The notes under the pieces are model-generated. The model was not told where the DNA came from. It worked only from the letters and a program-made list of their open reading frames with translations, and did no database searches. From Monoplex corrugatus (lineage: Eukaryota > Mollusca > Gastropoda > Littorinimorpha > Ranellidae), in the NCBI GenBank assembly GCA_030674185.1, contig JAPXFY010000086.1:41085-105084 (forward strand): DNA of 64,000 nt. The letters run 5' to 3'. Positions 34,496 to 48,701 of the stretch are shown here, in pieces. The translations under genes were made by a program, and so were the position numbers. How positions within the stretch are numbered: position 1 is the stretch's first letter; each line of letters begins with the position of its first letter.

Positions 34496-34760
34496 ATCTG
34501 TGTCTTCTAGGATGTATCCTATTCACTGCTTAACTTTTTGATTTTTAGAAAAAATCTATGTATTAAATATATGAATACATTGAAGATATTGTGTCCAAGA
34601 AAAAAGTATGTGTTGAATGTATGAATACATATGTGTCCAATAATTGTTCTATTCTTTGACGTGTAAAGAAAAAGAATTATGTTGTTTTAATGTCCATATA
34701 AATATACTGAGGATGTGTGTATCTACTGAGTGTTTCATTCTTTGTTGTATAAGAAATAAA

Positions 34761-35372
34761 TGTGACCCTCCACCAATTCAGTCTTAACTCGCAGTCAGTC
34801 AAACAGCACTAGGAGCTGAAAAGGTGACTGAGGGTCTGTATGGGATGTTTTGACTTTTTCTCAAATTGATTTCTGTAGACTATAATCTATCCCCCCACCC
34901 CCACCCCCGAAATTTTTTTCTTGAGAAGATATTAATCAATCTAAAATGATATTTTAAATGTACTGATCGCAGCAGAAAGAACGCAATTTCCTACCAAAAG
35001 TACCTATTTTTGTCTCCTACTATGAACCGTAACCTGTACAGTACCCGCACATGTAATGTACTGACAGAAAGCTCTTTGGTGCACCTTTCAGATAATGACA
35101 GCGAAAATTAGAAACAAACTGGGTCAAAGTCACCAAATAAAGAAATTTAAAGAAAATGTGTAGGAGAGCACACAAAAACTTTAGAGGCCGTTTTCTCAAA
35201 ATAGCCGTCATACAACTTAATGACTTTAAAGATACACAACTTCTACATTTTTTGGAGTACAAGCTTTATTCAAGTACCAAAATAATCAGTAGAATGTACA
35301 CTTTCCAGTGATATGTATATCTCTAAATGTCCAAAATGCTAGTTAATACTGATTTTGTGCTGGCAGGTCACA
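34761..35372. mobile_element. TIR element (MITE-like), copy 4
   Basis: Left TIR eroded (TGTGACCCTCCACCAATTC), right TIR gctggcaggtcaca. B partner of copy 2. Confidence 0.8.
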
Positions 35373-35559
35373 TATGTTGTAGTGCCCTCAGTCATGTTTG
35401 TTTTAAAATCCCCTGTGTGATAGGTTGGACAGAGTGGTCAACGCCCGGGGCATGTCCTTGGATTATGTGCGTGAATGCATTGATATGTGTACTTAATTTT
35501 CTTTTCCTTTTTTTACCTGTTACAGTATTGTGTATGTTTTGAAACGGTTAAAGCCCAGA

Positions 35560-36053
<494 letters not shown>

Positions 36054-36494
36054 ACCCAGATATGGCTCTACTGCAGTCGGCTGGGTTTTAAACCGAAATC
36101 ACCATAACAAAAATAGTTTCTGGTGTAGTCAGTGACAAATATGGTAGCCATGTCCATTTCCCTAAAACATGTAAGTTCCATGTCAACTTTGCGGTGTGTT
36201 CATCAGTGCAGTATTAAATTTGTTTTTTCGCTTTAAGCATTATCCTGTTACGTAATGAAATTTGTGTGCATATTTGTATCGTCAAATGAATGTTGTCATC
36301 GTTGTTTTAATAGAGAATGAAGAGGTTGTGTCCCTGCCACATGAAAGCTGTTTGTTTGTTTGTTTGTTTGTTTAGTTCCATGCACTGTGATAGTTTCTAA
36401 TACGTGTGATCCAGTCTTGTTCAGTTCTGTTATTCATATGGCAATGTACTTTTGCTCATATGGCCAAGACTTGTCTTTCTTTATCACGTAATGA

Positions 36495-37367
36495 GGGTAT
36501 GTATATGTATGTATGTATGTCTGTGTATATATGTATGTATGTATTTATGTATGTATGTATGTATTTATGTGTGTATGTATGTATGTATGTATTTGTGGGT
36601 GTGGGTGTAAGTAATATGTAGGTAGATAGGTAGGTTCGTTAGGTTAGGTTAGATTAGGTTAGGTTAGGTTAGGTAAGGTTAGGTTAGGTTAGATTAGGTT
36701 AGGTTAGGTTAGGTAAGGTTAGGTTAGGTTAGGTTAGGTAAGGTAAGGTAGGGTAAGGTAGGGTAGGTAGGTATGTATCTGTATGTATGTATGTAGGGTA
36801 GGGTAGGGTAGGGTAGGTTAAGTTAAGTTAGGATATGTTAGGTTAGTTTTAGGCATGTATGTATGAGTGGTTAGGTTATATATGTGTACATGTATGTATG
36901 TATGTAGGTTAGGTTATGCATGTATGTATGTATGCATATGTATGTATGTAGGTTAGGTTATGCATGTATGTATGTATGCATATGTATGTATGTAGGTTAG
37001 GTTATGCATGTATGTATGTATGCATATGTATGTATGTAGGTTAGGTTATGCATGTATGTATGTATGCATATGTATGTATGTAGGTTAGGTTATGCATGTA
37101 TGTATGTATGCATATGTATGTATGTAGGTTAGGTTATGCATGTATGTATGTATGCATATGTATGTATGTAGGTTAGGTTATGCATGTATGTATGTATGCA
37201 TATGTATGTATGTAGGTTAGGTTATGCATGTATGTATGTATGTTAGGTTAGGTTAGGTTGGGTTAGGTTAGGTTAAGCATGTATGTATGAATAGGTTAGG
37301 TTATGTATGTATGTATATGTATTTAGGTTAGGTTAGGTGTGTATGTATGTGTATATATATATGTACA
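36495..37367. repeat. (TATG)n, TTAGG-like and 44 bp higher-order repeat block
   Basis: As 16928-17530, but a 44 bp unit (gtaggttaggttatgcatgt plus (atgt)n and gcatatgtat) is amplified to about eight copies at 36900-37240; A has one or two. Confidence 0.92.
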
Positions 37368-37368
37368 C

Positions 37369-37569
37369 ATTGGAGCACCTGGTCACAACGGGAAAGCTGG
37401 TGGGAAAGAGAGCACCAGGCAGACCCAGGGAGAAAATACTGGACGGACTTGCAGAGTGGTTGAAGATGAGGAGGGTGGAGGAGGTGCTTGAGGCAACAAG
37501 AGATAGAGACAGATGGAAGTCCATGATCGCCAGTGCCATGTGGCAGGGCACCTGATGATGATGATGATA
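37369..37569 (+). mobile_element. RTE-type LINE C-terminal fragment
   Basis: B partner of 17532-17731, essentially identical (LDGLAEWLKMRRVEEVLEAT). Confidence 0.88.
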
Positions 37570-38047
37570 TATATGTATGTATGTATGTAGGTTGTGTATG
37601 TTTGTATGTACGTATGTGTATGTATGTATGTATGTGTACATACATATGTGTATATGTATGTATGTTATGTGGTGATGTAGTCTTTTTCCGCTTGTTTAAA
37701 GCGACACCATTTTGATGGTTTAGCTTCTGGCTCTGTGTGTGGTGATAGATAACTGTTGTGTGCGTTACAGACCTGACACAACTGTCTGTCTTCGACTATC
37801 GTCCCAAAGTATTTTTAGATCACGTACACTGAACTGTTATGTTGTTGTTTATCCGTCTTGTTAAAAATGGCAAGCGAACGATTAAGAGTGATCTGCCGTG
37901 TGTACATGTGAGTGTTTGTGGATCAAACAGACGAAGAATGCAGTCAAGATTCTCCAGAAATTACATAGATTGTTGGTAAACATGTTTGTAGAAATGGAAG
38001 TGCCACACTGATTCAGTAACAGCTAACAATATACAGCTGATATCATC

Positions 38048-38427
38048 ATCCATCTCCATCGCCGTGGACGATGGTGGGAGCTCCACTCTTTGTCACAAAA
38101 GATCGCCAGGCGACACGCTCTCTGCTCCTGTGTATGATGTCATGGAGCCCCAGTTTGCAGGCGTCAGCGATGTTGTCCATGAAGGATTTTGCTGGCCTTC
38201 CTTCTTTTCTCTTTGCCTCCACTCTCCCCTGCAGGACTGATGTCGTCAAGTCGGTTCTTGTGTTTCTGTTCATGTGCCCGATATACTTCAGTTTTTCTTT
38301 TGTTGATCTCTGGGAGTATTTTACTTTGGACAGCTAATTCCTTTAGCACGTTTTCGTTTGTTCTTTTGTCTGTCCATTTTACTCTGAGAAGACGCCTGTA
38401 GAACCACATTTCTGCAGCTGATATCAC
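38048..38427 (-). mobile_element. RTE-type LINE C-terminal fragment (second family)
   Basis: B partner of 18208-18586: AAEMWFYRRLLRVKWTDKRT, and after the shift VLQGRVEAKRKEGRPAKSF. Confidence 0.85.
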
Positions 38428-38689
38428 AGAACAAAAAAGGATGTATTATATATTTGAAGAGTAGGGAGTAGTATTTTATTTATTCATCAAAAGCAACTAA
38501 TTGAGAAGATAATGAATGCCTAGTGAAGGTGAAGATCACTGACAGAAGTAATGTCCAAAGATCTGCCCTCTCTTCCACATTCACAGCTATTTTTGGTCAT
38601 ATTTATTTTCAATTATTTGCTCTGGGAGTTGTTGTTTATTTATTCATCAAAAGCAACTGATTGAGGAGATAATGAATACCTAGTGAAGA

Positions 38690-41600
38690 TGATCACTGAC
38701 AGAAACAATGTCCAACAGATCTGCCTTCTCTTCGAAGTCCTGAGTTATTTATTGGTCTTGTTCATTTTTAATATTATTGAATACCTAGTGAAGATGAAGA
38801 TCACTGACAGAAACAATGTCCAACAGATCTGCCTTCTCTTCCAAGTCCTGAGTTATTTGTTGGTCTTGTTCATTTTTAATATTATTGAATACCTAGTGAA
38901 GATGAAGATCACTGACAGAAACAATGTCCAACAGATCTGCCTTCTCTTCCAAGTCCTGAGTTATTTATTGGTCTTGTTCATTTTTAATATTATTGAATAC
39001 CTAGTGAAGATGAAGATCACTGACAGAAACAATGTCCAACAGATCTGCCTTCTCTTCCAAGTCCTGAGTTATTTGTTGGTCTTGTTCATTTTTAATATTA
39101 TTGAATACCTAGTGAAGATGAAGATCACTGACAGAAACAATGTCCAACAGATCTGCCTTCTCTTCGAAGTCCTGAGTTATTTATTGGTCTTGTTCATTTT
39201 TAATATTATTGAATACCTAGTGAAGATGAAGATCACTGACAGAAACAATGTCCAACAGATCTGCCTTCTCTTCAAAGTCCTGAGTTATTTATTGGTCTTG
39301 TTCATTTTTAATATTATTGAATACCTAGTGAAGATGAAGATCACTGACAGAAACAATGTCCAACAGATCTGCCTTCTCTTCAAAGTCCTGAGTTATTTGG
39401 TTGTCTGTTCATTTTATATTATTAATCCCATGAAGATGAAGATCACTGACAAAATGTCAAAATCTGCTTCTCTTCGAAGTCCTGATTATTTAGGCTTGTC
39501 ATTTAATATTATTGAATACCTAGTGAAGAGAAGATCACTGACAGAAACAATGTCCAACAGATCTGCCTTCTCTTCAAAGTCCTGAGTTATTTATTGGTCT
39601 TGTTCATTTTTAATATTATTGAATACCTAGTGAAGATGAAGATCACTGACAGAAACAATGTCCAACAGATCTGCCTTCTCTTCAAAATCCTGAGTTATTT
39701 ATTGGTCTTGTTCATTTTTAATATTATTGAATACCTAGTGAAGATGAAGATCACTGACAGAAACAATGTCCAACAGATCTGCCTTCTCTTCCAAGTCCTG
39801 AGTTATTTATTGGTCTTGTTCATTTTAATATTATTGAATACCTAGTGAAGATGAAGATCACTGACAGAAACAATGTCCCACAGATCTGCCTTCTCTTCCA
39901 AGTCCTGAGTTATTTGTTGGTCTTGTTCATTTTTAATATTATTGAATACCTAGTGAAGATGAAGATCACTGACAGAAACAATGTCCAACAGATCTGCCTT
40001 CTCTTCAAGTCCTGAGTTATTTATTGGTCTTGTTCATTTTTAATATTATTGAATACCTAGTGAAGATGAAGATCACTGACAGAAACAATGTCCAACAGAT
40101 CTGCCTTCTCTTCAAAGTCCTGAGTTATTTATTGGTCTTGTTCATTTTTAATATTATTGAATACCTAGTGAAGATGAAGATCACTGACAGAAACAATGTC
40201 CAACAGATCTGCCTTCTCTTCGAAGTCCTGAGTTATTTATTGGTCTTGTTCATTTTTAATATTATTGAATACCTAGTGAAGATGAAGATCACTGACAGAA
40301 ACAATGTCCAACAGATCTGCCTTCTCTTCCAAGTCCTGAGTTATTTGTTGGTCTTGTTCATTTTTAATATTATTGAATACCTAGTGAAGATGAAGATCAC
40401 TGACAGAAACAATGTCCAACAGATCTGCCTTCTCTTCAAAGTCCTGAGTTATTTGTTGGTCTTGTTCATTTTTAATATTATTGAATACCTAGTGAAGATG
40501 AAGATCACTGACAGAAACAATGTCCAACAGATCTGCCTTCTCTTCAAAGTCCTGAGTTATTTATTGGTCTTGTTCATTTTTAATATTATTGAATACCTAG
40601 TGAAGATGAAGATCACTGACAGAAACAATGTCCAACAGATCTGCCTTCTCTTCCAAGTCCTGAGTTATTTATTGGTCTTGTTCATTTTTAATATTATTGA
40701 ATACCTAGTGAAGATGAAGATCACTGACAGAAACAATGTCCAACAGATCTGTCTTCTCTTCAAGTCCTGAGTTATTTATTTGGTCTTGTTCATTTTTAAT
40801 ATTATTGAATACCTAGTGAAGATGAAGATCACTGACAGAAACAATGTCCAACAGATCTGCCTTCTCTTCCAAGTCCTGAGTTATTTGTTGGTCTTGTTCA
40901 TTTTTAATATTATTGAATACCTAGTGAAGATGAAGATCACTGACAGAAACAATGTCCAACAGATCTGCCTTCTCTTCAAAGTCCTGAGTTATTTGATTGG
41001 TCTTGTTCATTTTTAATATTATTGAATACCTAGTGAAGATGAAGATCACTGACAGAAACAATGTCCAACAGATCTGCCTTCTCTTCAAAGTCCTGAGTTA
41101 TTTGTTGGTCTTGTTCATTTTTAATATTATTGAATACCTAGTGAAGATGAAGATCACTGACAGAAACAATGTCCAACAGATCTGCCTTCTCTTCAAAGTC
41201 CTGAGTTATTTGTTGGTCTTGTTCATTTTTAATATTATTGAATACCTAGTGAAGATGAAGATCACTGACAGAAACAATGTCCAACAGATCTGCCTTCTCT
41301 TCAAAGTCCTGAGTTATTTTTGGTCTTGTTCATTTTTAATATTATTGAATACCTAGTGAAGATGAAGATCACTGACAGAAACAATGTCCAACAGATCTGC
41401 CTTCTCTTCAAAGTCCTGAGTTATTTGTTGGTCTTGTTCATTTTTAATATTATTGAATACCTAGTGAAGATGAAGATCACTGACAGAAACAATGTCCAAC
41501 AGATCTGCCTTCTCTTCAAAGTCCTGAGTTATTTATTGGTCTTGTTCATTTTTAATATTATTGAATACCTAGTGAAGATGAAGATCACTGACAGAAACAA

Positions 41601-41925
41601 TGTCCAACAGATCTGCCTTCTCTTCAAAGTCCTGAGTTATTTATTGGTCTTGTTCATTTTTAATATTATTGAATACCTAGTGAAGATGAAGATCACTGAC
41701 AGAAACAAAGTCCTGAGTTATTTGTTGGTCTTGTTCATTTTTAATATTATTGAATACCTAGTGAAGATGAAGATCACTGACAGAAACAAAGTCCTGAGTT
41801 ATTTGTTGGTCTTGTTCATTTTTAATATTATTGAATACCTAGTGAAGATGAAGATCACTGACAGAAACAAAGTCCTGAGTTATTTATTGATCTTGTTCAT
41901 TTTTAATATTATCTCTGTTCGAGGT
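38690..41925 (+). repeat. 108 bp satellite array, ~30 copies, unit B only
   Basis: Unit: atacctagtgaagatgaaga, tcactgacagaaacaatgtc, caacagatctgccttctctt, caaagtcctgagttatttat, tggtcttgttcatttttaat, attattga. Because 108 is divisible by three, frames of 300, 248 and 206 codons stay open, encoding a 36-residue repeat with a hydrophobic half (VLSYLLVLFIFNIIEYLV). Near 39420-39540 one copy is badly degraded; the last three copies are shortened to 78 bp. No start context or splice logic supports a gene. Confidence 0.95.
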
Positions 41926-42755
41926 TTTATTTTCCTATAAATTATTTTCACCCCAACACAAATAGGTCAGTGGGGCTTGAACATCTCTTGGAAGGGGTGA
42001 GGGTGGAGGTCATCCTACTTTATTGTGCTTTATTGTGTCTCATTTCTCTGTTTTTGTTAAAGAAATATATCAGTAATTAAATATCAAAATTAAATTTGAA
42101 ATGTATAAGGTATATCGTAAATAAAACATTCATCGATGCAGTTCATTTGATGTACAAATCTCAAGGTCTCCTCAGCATGTAGAGTGGATGTGCAGGTTTA
42201 CAGCGTCTTCTGCAGTTATTTGGATTTCCATCACACAGCATGTGAAGACTTGAGTGCTGACACCTTGTCCATCAAACCGATACAGATGTGATGCATAACT
42301 TAAATTCAACATTTGTGTGCGTGTGCTGGTTTAGTTTTCATGATTTTTATGAATAGCATTTCTTTGGTTTGTTTTCCAGTTTTGTTTTTGTTTTGTTTGT
42401 GTAAGTGTTGTGGTGCTATTGTGAATAAAAACTCTGAAAAATGCAGACTGTGTCTCACGTGTTGTCTTGATATTTTGTATGCGAGTTTCTCCCTCTGTGG
42501 GGATGCTGGGGGCTCCTTCAGTATAAATAGTGTGCCCACCTTCTGGACATTCTGTGCTAGAAATGTCCTCTGTCACTCTCTCTGTTTCTGCCTTGTTCTT
42601 TTGCTTTCTGTCATTTCTTCGTATCATTTTCAACCTTGCTGATCCATTCACCTGCATGTGTTCAACAAAGCCTTACATACTTTCTCTTAGGATTGACAAT
42701 TGGATCGATAACTGGATACATGTATTAGGTGCATTTTTGGCTCTAGGGATGCGAG

Positions 42756-43075
42756 ATATCATCATCAAGTGCCCTGCCGCGTGGCGTTGGCGATCATGGC
42801 CCTCCATATGTATCTATCCCTTGCTGCCGCAAGCACATCTTCCACCCTCTCTGTCCTCAGACACCCTGCAAGTCCGTCCAATATTTTCTGCCTGGGTCTA
42901 CCTGGTGTTCTATTTCCCTCCACCTTTCTTGTTTTGACCAAGTGCTCTAATTCCCCTTTCCTCATAAAATGGCCTATGAATGTTGCCTGTCTTTTCCTAA
43001 TCTTCCTAATGAATTATCTTCTTGAGTTGCATCCATCAAGACTATCTTGTTTGTTTTCTTTGCTGTCCATGGAAC
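42756..43075 (-). mobile_element. RTE-type LINE C-terminal fragment
   Basis: B partner of 19764-20086: MRKGELEHLVKTRKVEGNRT, GRPRQKILDGLAGCLRTER, terminus ATRQGT. Confidence 0.88.
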
Positions 43076-43099
43076 GTGAGATATGCTGAAGCCATTTCC

Positions 43100-43245
43100 A
43101 GAAGGTGGGGATACTATTTATACTGAAAGAACCCCTGGCATCCCTACAGAAGATGGGGATATTATTTATACTGAAAGAACCCCTGGCATGCCTACAGAAG
43201 GTGGGGATATTATTTATACTGAAAGAACCCCTGGCATCCCTACAG
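43100..43245. repeat. 48 bp minisatellite, 3 copies
   Basis: B counterpart of 20104-20398. Confidence 0.92.
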
Positions 43246-43559
43246 GGGTGACATCTGGCTGGATGGGGTTGGGCATTTTAAGGAGGAATTGTCAGGTAGT
43301 GGGTTCCACCTGTTGTCTAGAGTGCAACATCTGTCTCTGCTTCCACAAGAACAGAAACTGCTTCCTGGGGTTCCACACCATCACCTGGACTGTTACCATA
43401 ACCATGACAGTATCATCTCCATCTCCATAGTGACAGACTTTCCTTTCCTTTTTTTACTATTTTTTGTATTTTTTATTTTTTGGCGGAAGTATGGAGGGGG
43501 TGGGGTAAATTCTTCGTGATTTAGACTTGGTACAATACCCCTAGTTTTTTGTTTTTGTT

Positions 43560-44015
43560 TGTTTGTTTATTTATTTGGTCCCATTTTCAATGCCATTTTA
43601 ATGGCCACAGAAGCTGGAACAGTTTTTCACAACGCAGTGATGATGATGTCGTTGAGGATGATAATCATGATGCTATGGAGTTCCATCTAGGATTGAGACT
43701 GCGTGACAGGGCTGTACTCTACGAATACTATCATAATATATCCTGGCGTCGACCAGGCCTGAGAGATACAGATACCTACAGGTGCTCGTCAGAAAATTTT
43801 AGCAACACCCTCAATGACACATCCGTGAAGTGGATGAGACTCGACTGTGTGGTCCCAGTCTTCCCAATGAACCCATAGCACGCCCAACTCTGGGTAAAAG
43901 CTGGTTAGAGCCGAAAAATCCCACAATGATTTTGAAAGGGACTGATGGCGATTGGAACCCACAACCTTCTAGTCGGTAGTCCGTAGCGCTAACCACTACA
44001 CCACAGCGACTGGTT
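43560..44015 (-). mobile_element. tRNA-derived SINE, family 1, copy 2
   Basis: B partner of 20690-21165. Head tggtgtagtggttagcg; box B degraded to ggttccaatcg. Confidence 0.83.
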
Positions 44016-44139
44016 ATATCCCTGGAACTTAACAAGGACTTATCAGCAACAGCAATTGTACAATGACTTTTCTTCTTCTTTCCCTTGGTTACCGCCTTCA
44101 TCATAGCGAAGATTCTGTAGACTATAAGGTGGGTCTGCG

Positions 44140-44600
44140 TGCAGTCTTAAGTTTCCTGAGGTAGAGTTTGCTGGGTCGGGGGGTGTTGGGGGGTGGGGAC
44201 AGGGGGGAGGGGTGTGGGATCAAATTTGAGATTTGAAGCCTTCCAGGGTTGGGGCTGAGGGCAACCTCAGCAGGAGGGCTATTCCAGTCGGTTACGGTCC
44301 TGGGGAAGAAAGACTTTTGTCTGTATAGCGTCCTGCAGTTGGAAAGGTGGTACGTTGCTGGGTGCGACCGTCGGTTCCTTTGGATGCAGAAGGATTTTGA
44401 GAGGGTTTGTGGCACGTGTTGATGATGAGGCTTCCATTGTGGAACTTATAGAAGTTTGTCAGCCTCGCCTTTCTCCTTCGCTCTGTGAGGGGGGACCACT
44501 GGAGAGTCTCCAGCATGTCTTGAAAATTGGACGTTTTCCGGTGTCGATGGGTGACCCAATGACCGATATATTGGGACTCTATTCAAGACCTACTGTGTCA
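44140..44600 (-). mobile_element. Jockey/CR1-superfamily LINE C-terminal fragment
   Basis: B partner of 21290-21775. LTERRRKARLTNFYKFHNGS and SFFPRTVTDWNSPPAEVA, with extra frame shifts. Confidence 0.83.
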
Positions 44601-44776
44601 CATGTGGTATATTACCTAATTTGGGCGCCTTTTTTTTAAAGATTTATATGAAATTTGATTTGGCAACCACTTCTTACTTTACTTTGGTGTTATTTGATCC
44701 AAAAAAATTTTTTGGAATAGTTTTTTGTCCATTGGCAGGTTCTCGAGGGTTTTAAATGTTAATTTAATTTAATGAG

Positions 44777-44832
44777 TGTGCATGTGTGTGAGTGAGTGTG
44801 TGTGAGTGAGTGAGTGTGTGTATGTGTGTGTG

Positions 44833-44898
<66 letters not shown>

Positions 44899-45065
44899 CA
44901 GTGTCGGCATTAGTGTGTGTGTGTATGCATCCACATGCATTTGTGTGTGTGTGTGTGTGTGTGTATGCAGTGTCGGCATTAGTGTGTGTGTGTGCGAGAG
45001 TGTCTGTGTGTGTATGCATCCACATGCATTCGCGCGCGCGCGTGCGTGTGTGTGTGTATGTATGC
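44777..45065. repeat. (TG)n / (GTGC)n array
   Basis: B partner of 21925-22225 with a distinct (gtgc)7 run and shorter (CG)n core. Confidence 0.93.
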
Positions 45066-45365
45066 AAGTGCATTTCTGTGACATGTCAACTGTTCTTACC
45101 AACAAAGAACAGATCACACATTTACACAGATACACAGTGTTACATGCGCACAATCTCTTTTAATTACTCAAACAAACACACAGACTCTGTCCACATTTCA
45201 CTCTCCACCCCATCTCCTGCACTACAAAAAGTGAGGGGAGGTAACCAACTCACTGGTTTTTAATATTCAATTTATTTCACAAAAACAATGAAGGCAACAT
45301 TTATACACTACATTTTCACAAAACCTAAACTGATATATACAAAATATAAAATTATACATTAAACT

Positions 45366-45520
45366 ATCCACCATGGTGTAGTAACCAGTTAGTGCCACAG
45401 ACTATGACTGGAAAGTTGTGGATTCGAATCCCCATCAGTCCCTTCAAAAATAGTTCAGGGATTTTTCAGCTTCAGCTGACTCCTTCCCAGAGTTGAGCAC
45501 GCTACGGGTGACTAAGATTA
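45366..45520 (+). mobile_element. tRNA-derived SINE head, diverged
   Basis: B partner of 22527-22690, same damaged box A. Confidence 0.7.
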
Positions 45521-45580
45521 CAAGCTGTGTTCCTTTCAAATTACACATCAACGTCAAGCTGATCAAATACTTGAAGCGTA

Positions 45581-45582
<2 letters not shown>

Positions 45583-45653
<71 letters not shown>
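45583..45653. repeat. (CA)n microsatellite
   Basis: B partner of 22739-22808. 45680-46260 repeats the low-copy sequence of 22830-23437. Confidence 0.97.
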
Positions 45654-45655
<2 letters not shown>

Positions 45656-46386
45656 TCTCTCTCTCTCCTGTTTATAAAGAAAAAGGGGAAGAAAGACAGA
45701 CAGACAAGACAGACTTCAATAATGTAGATGAATACAGTCACCAGAACTGCTTATTCTTATTGTTGTTTAACTCGATGACGACGCTCCTCAGCTATCCACG
45801 TCTTGACTGTGATATTATGGGTTTTTTCACCAAGACTACATGTATACTATAATAAAGGAGATTATGCTGACAGCAGAGTTTAACCTACGACCTTTTAAAA
45901 CATATACAACCGGATAGGTTTATTGTCGTTGGATATTCTCCAAAAGTTTTTAAAAAGTACCAAAAACTGTGCGTCTCAAGAGTTTCAGCAGCCATTTTAG
46001 GGTGCGTCTCCAAAGAGTTAAAGCCCCATCGACTGTGTAGAGCCAAATCGGGGCTATAACCGCTTCAAATCGTACAAAACTTCAACAGGAAAAAAAAAGA
46101 AAAGAAAAGAAAATTAAGTATGCATATCAAAATTGCACACATAATCTAAGGACATGCCCCTGGTATCATTCAGTCCAATTTATAAATGTGCATGTGTGTG
46201 CATGTGTGTGCATCTATAAATGAGTATATTCATGTATGTTTATGTTTACTTTCTTAAGTGTGTGTCTCAAAGACTGAATTTATTTATCAGGTGATCTATA
46301 CACTTTTCTTCCGTACATATTTTTAAGTCTACCATCACTACCACCCATCTGTAATTTCATGCTATGATCTGTTTTGTCGCACTGAC

Positions 46387-46558
46387 ACTTTGACCCCCAC
46401 ACCCTATCCACCAACTGCAAAAACTTAACCCTTTGAATCCCTCACCCTATCCACCAGCTTCCTGGGTGAGGGAGTCAAAGGTAAGTTTTTGTATTGCTAG
46501 CATGATTGGTAATGCAGGATGCTGGTGGACAGGCTGCGGGGGTCAAGGGGTTAATAAT
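46387..46558. mobile_element. Foldback MITE with CCCTTTGA-type ends
   Basis: B partner of 23829-23998. Confidence 0.55.
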
Positions 46559-46559
46559 A

Positions 46560-47167
46560 TGTGACCTCCCACCACGAAATCAGTCTTAACTCACAGTCAG
46601 TCGAACAGCACTAGGAGCTGAAAAGGTGACTGAGGGTCCATCTGGGGTGTTTTGACTTTTTCTCAAAATTGATTTCTGTGGACTATAATCTACCCTCACA
46701 GAAATTTTTTTTCTCAGAAAAATATAATTAATCAATTAAAAATGGTATTTTAATGCACTGATCGTGCAGAAAGAACGCATGTTCTTACCAAAAGTACTTA
46801 TTTTTTGTCTCATATTGCGAACCGTAACATGTACAGGACCCCCACACGTAATATACTTCCAGAAAGCTCTTTGGTGCACCTTTCGGATAATGACAGCTAA
46901 AATTAGAAACAAACTGATTCAAAGCCACCAAATAAAGAAATCTACAGAAAATGTGGAGGAGAGTACATAAAAACTTTAGAGGCCGTTTCCTCAAAATGGC
47001 CGTCACACAACTTGATGACTTTAAACATACATAACGTCTACATTTCTTTGAGTACAAGCTTTATTCAAGTACCAAAAAAATCAGGAGAATGTACATTTTC
47101 CAGTAATATGTATATATCAAAATACCCAAAATGTTAGTTAAGACTGATTTCATGCTGGGAGGTCACG
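46560..47167. mobile_element. TIR element (MITE-like), copy 5
   Basis: Ends TGTGACCTCCCACCACGAAA and catgctgggaggtcacg. B partner of copy 3. 47168-47495 is unassigned. Confidence 0.82.
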
Positions 47168-47495
47168 TATGTGACAATAGGTTTATGTATCAGAGTGCGT
47201 TTATCCTGCGTTAATGTTGTGACAAGGCAACCCTTCCCTCTCCAAACACCCCCCCCCCCCCTTTTTTTTTTTTTATCTACATAAACTGCAATGAGCATTT
47301 TTTGACATGGATTCTTTATTCTAAACAAATGGAACTATTATTGTTGTTATCATCATTATTACAGTCATATCCACAGTCTCTTCATTTACAAAGTTGCGGA
47401 TATGCTCTCAAAATGCAGGCAAACATTAGTGCTTGGGAGCACACGCTCGTTATCACACGCACAAGTAACTGCCCAGTTAATTTGAGAAACCTGAT

Positions 47496-47913
47496 TATAT
47501 GAACAATACACAATGCGTATGTGAAACTTCCAAACAAAACAAAAACAATGAAAAAATCATGGAACATATGAACACTAGACAATGAGTATGTGAAACTTGC
47601 AAACAAAAACAAACAAATAAAAACAATGAAAAATTCATGGAATATATGAACACTAGACAATGCATATGTGAAACTTTCAAACAAAACAAAGAAACAAAAA
47701 CAATGAAAAAATCATGACAGATGAACACTAGACAATGCGTATGTGAAACTTGCAAACAAAAACAAACAAATAAAAACAATGAAAAAAATTCATGGAATAT
47801 ATGAACACTACACAATGTGTTACCTGAAACTTACAAACAAAACAAACAAAAATGACGAAAAAATCATGGAACATAAAAACACTAGAAAATACGTATGTGA
47901 AACTTGCAAACAA
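47496..47913. repeat. 65-76 bp minisatellite (left part, B)
   Basis: B partner of 24932-25350, nearly unchanged. Confidence 0.9.
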
Positions 47914-48039
47914 AATAATAATAATTACAATATTTATATAGCGCAAAATCTTGATAAAATCAAATCTAAGCGCTGAAACAGACACACACGCACGCACGCG
48001 TACACACGCACGCGCACGCGCACACACACACACACACAC

Positions 48040-48091
<52 letters not shown>

Positions 48092-48701
48092 TGGCTATAA
48101 ATGGGGAGAAAGAATAAAAGCAATGGAAAATTACAGAGAGCATATTATATACAATTATACATTACAATGTGATTCCCCTCCGAGTGGAGACAGGCTGCAG
48201 AGGGGATTGAGTGAGGTCAGGATTTTATGCAGAGGAGAAAAGGTGAGTTTTGAGAGCGGACTTGAAGGAGACAAAAGTAGGTTGTTGACGGACTGAGAGA
48301 GGAAGTTTGTTCCAGGAGAGTGGACCAGAAACAGAGAAGGCTCGTGGACCATAGGTATTGAGCTTAGTGCATGGAAAGCGAAAAGTCAGAGGATCGGAGG
48401 CAGAATGGAGGGTACGTGAGGGAACATAGATCTCAAGTAGGCTTGACAGGCAATCGGGGGCTGCGTTACTGAGGCTTTTGTAGCACATGCTGTCTAGTTT
48501 GTACTTTATGCGCTTTGATACAAGGAGCCAGTGAAGTGCCAGGAGAGGAGATATGTGGTCAGCTTTTTTCTTTTTGAGTACAAGGCGTGCAGCATTGTTT
48601 TGAATGCGCTGTAGGATGTGAATGGTGGAGGCAGGAAGACCAGACAGGAGTGAATTGCAATAGTCAATGTGAGATTTTATGAAGGAGAGAACGAGTTTTG
48701 C
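47914..48701 (-). mobile_element. CR1/L2-type LINE, internally deleted, copy 3
   Basis: Only the C-terminal reverse transcriptase part remains ([40 protein letters not shown]), plus the 3' tail with (CA) tract. Compared with A, about 1.2 kb carrying the catalytic domain is missing; the junction is ttttgca-aacaaacg. Confidence 0.9.

Noticed and set aside
38683..41940. 300, 248 and 206 codon frames as a membrane protein gene
   Set aside because: Satellite with a 108 bp unit; interrupted by frame shifts between blocks and absent from unit A.
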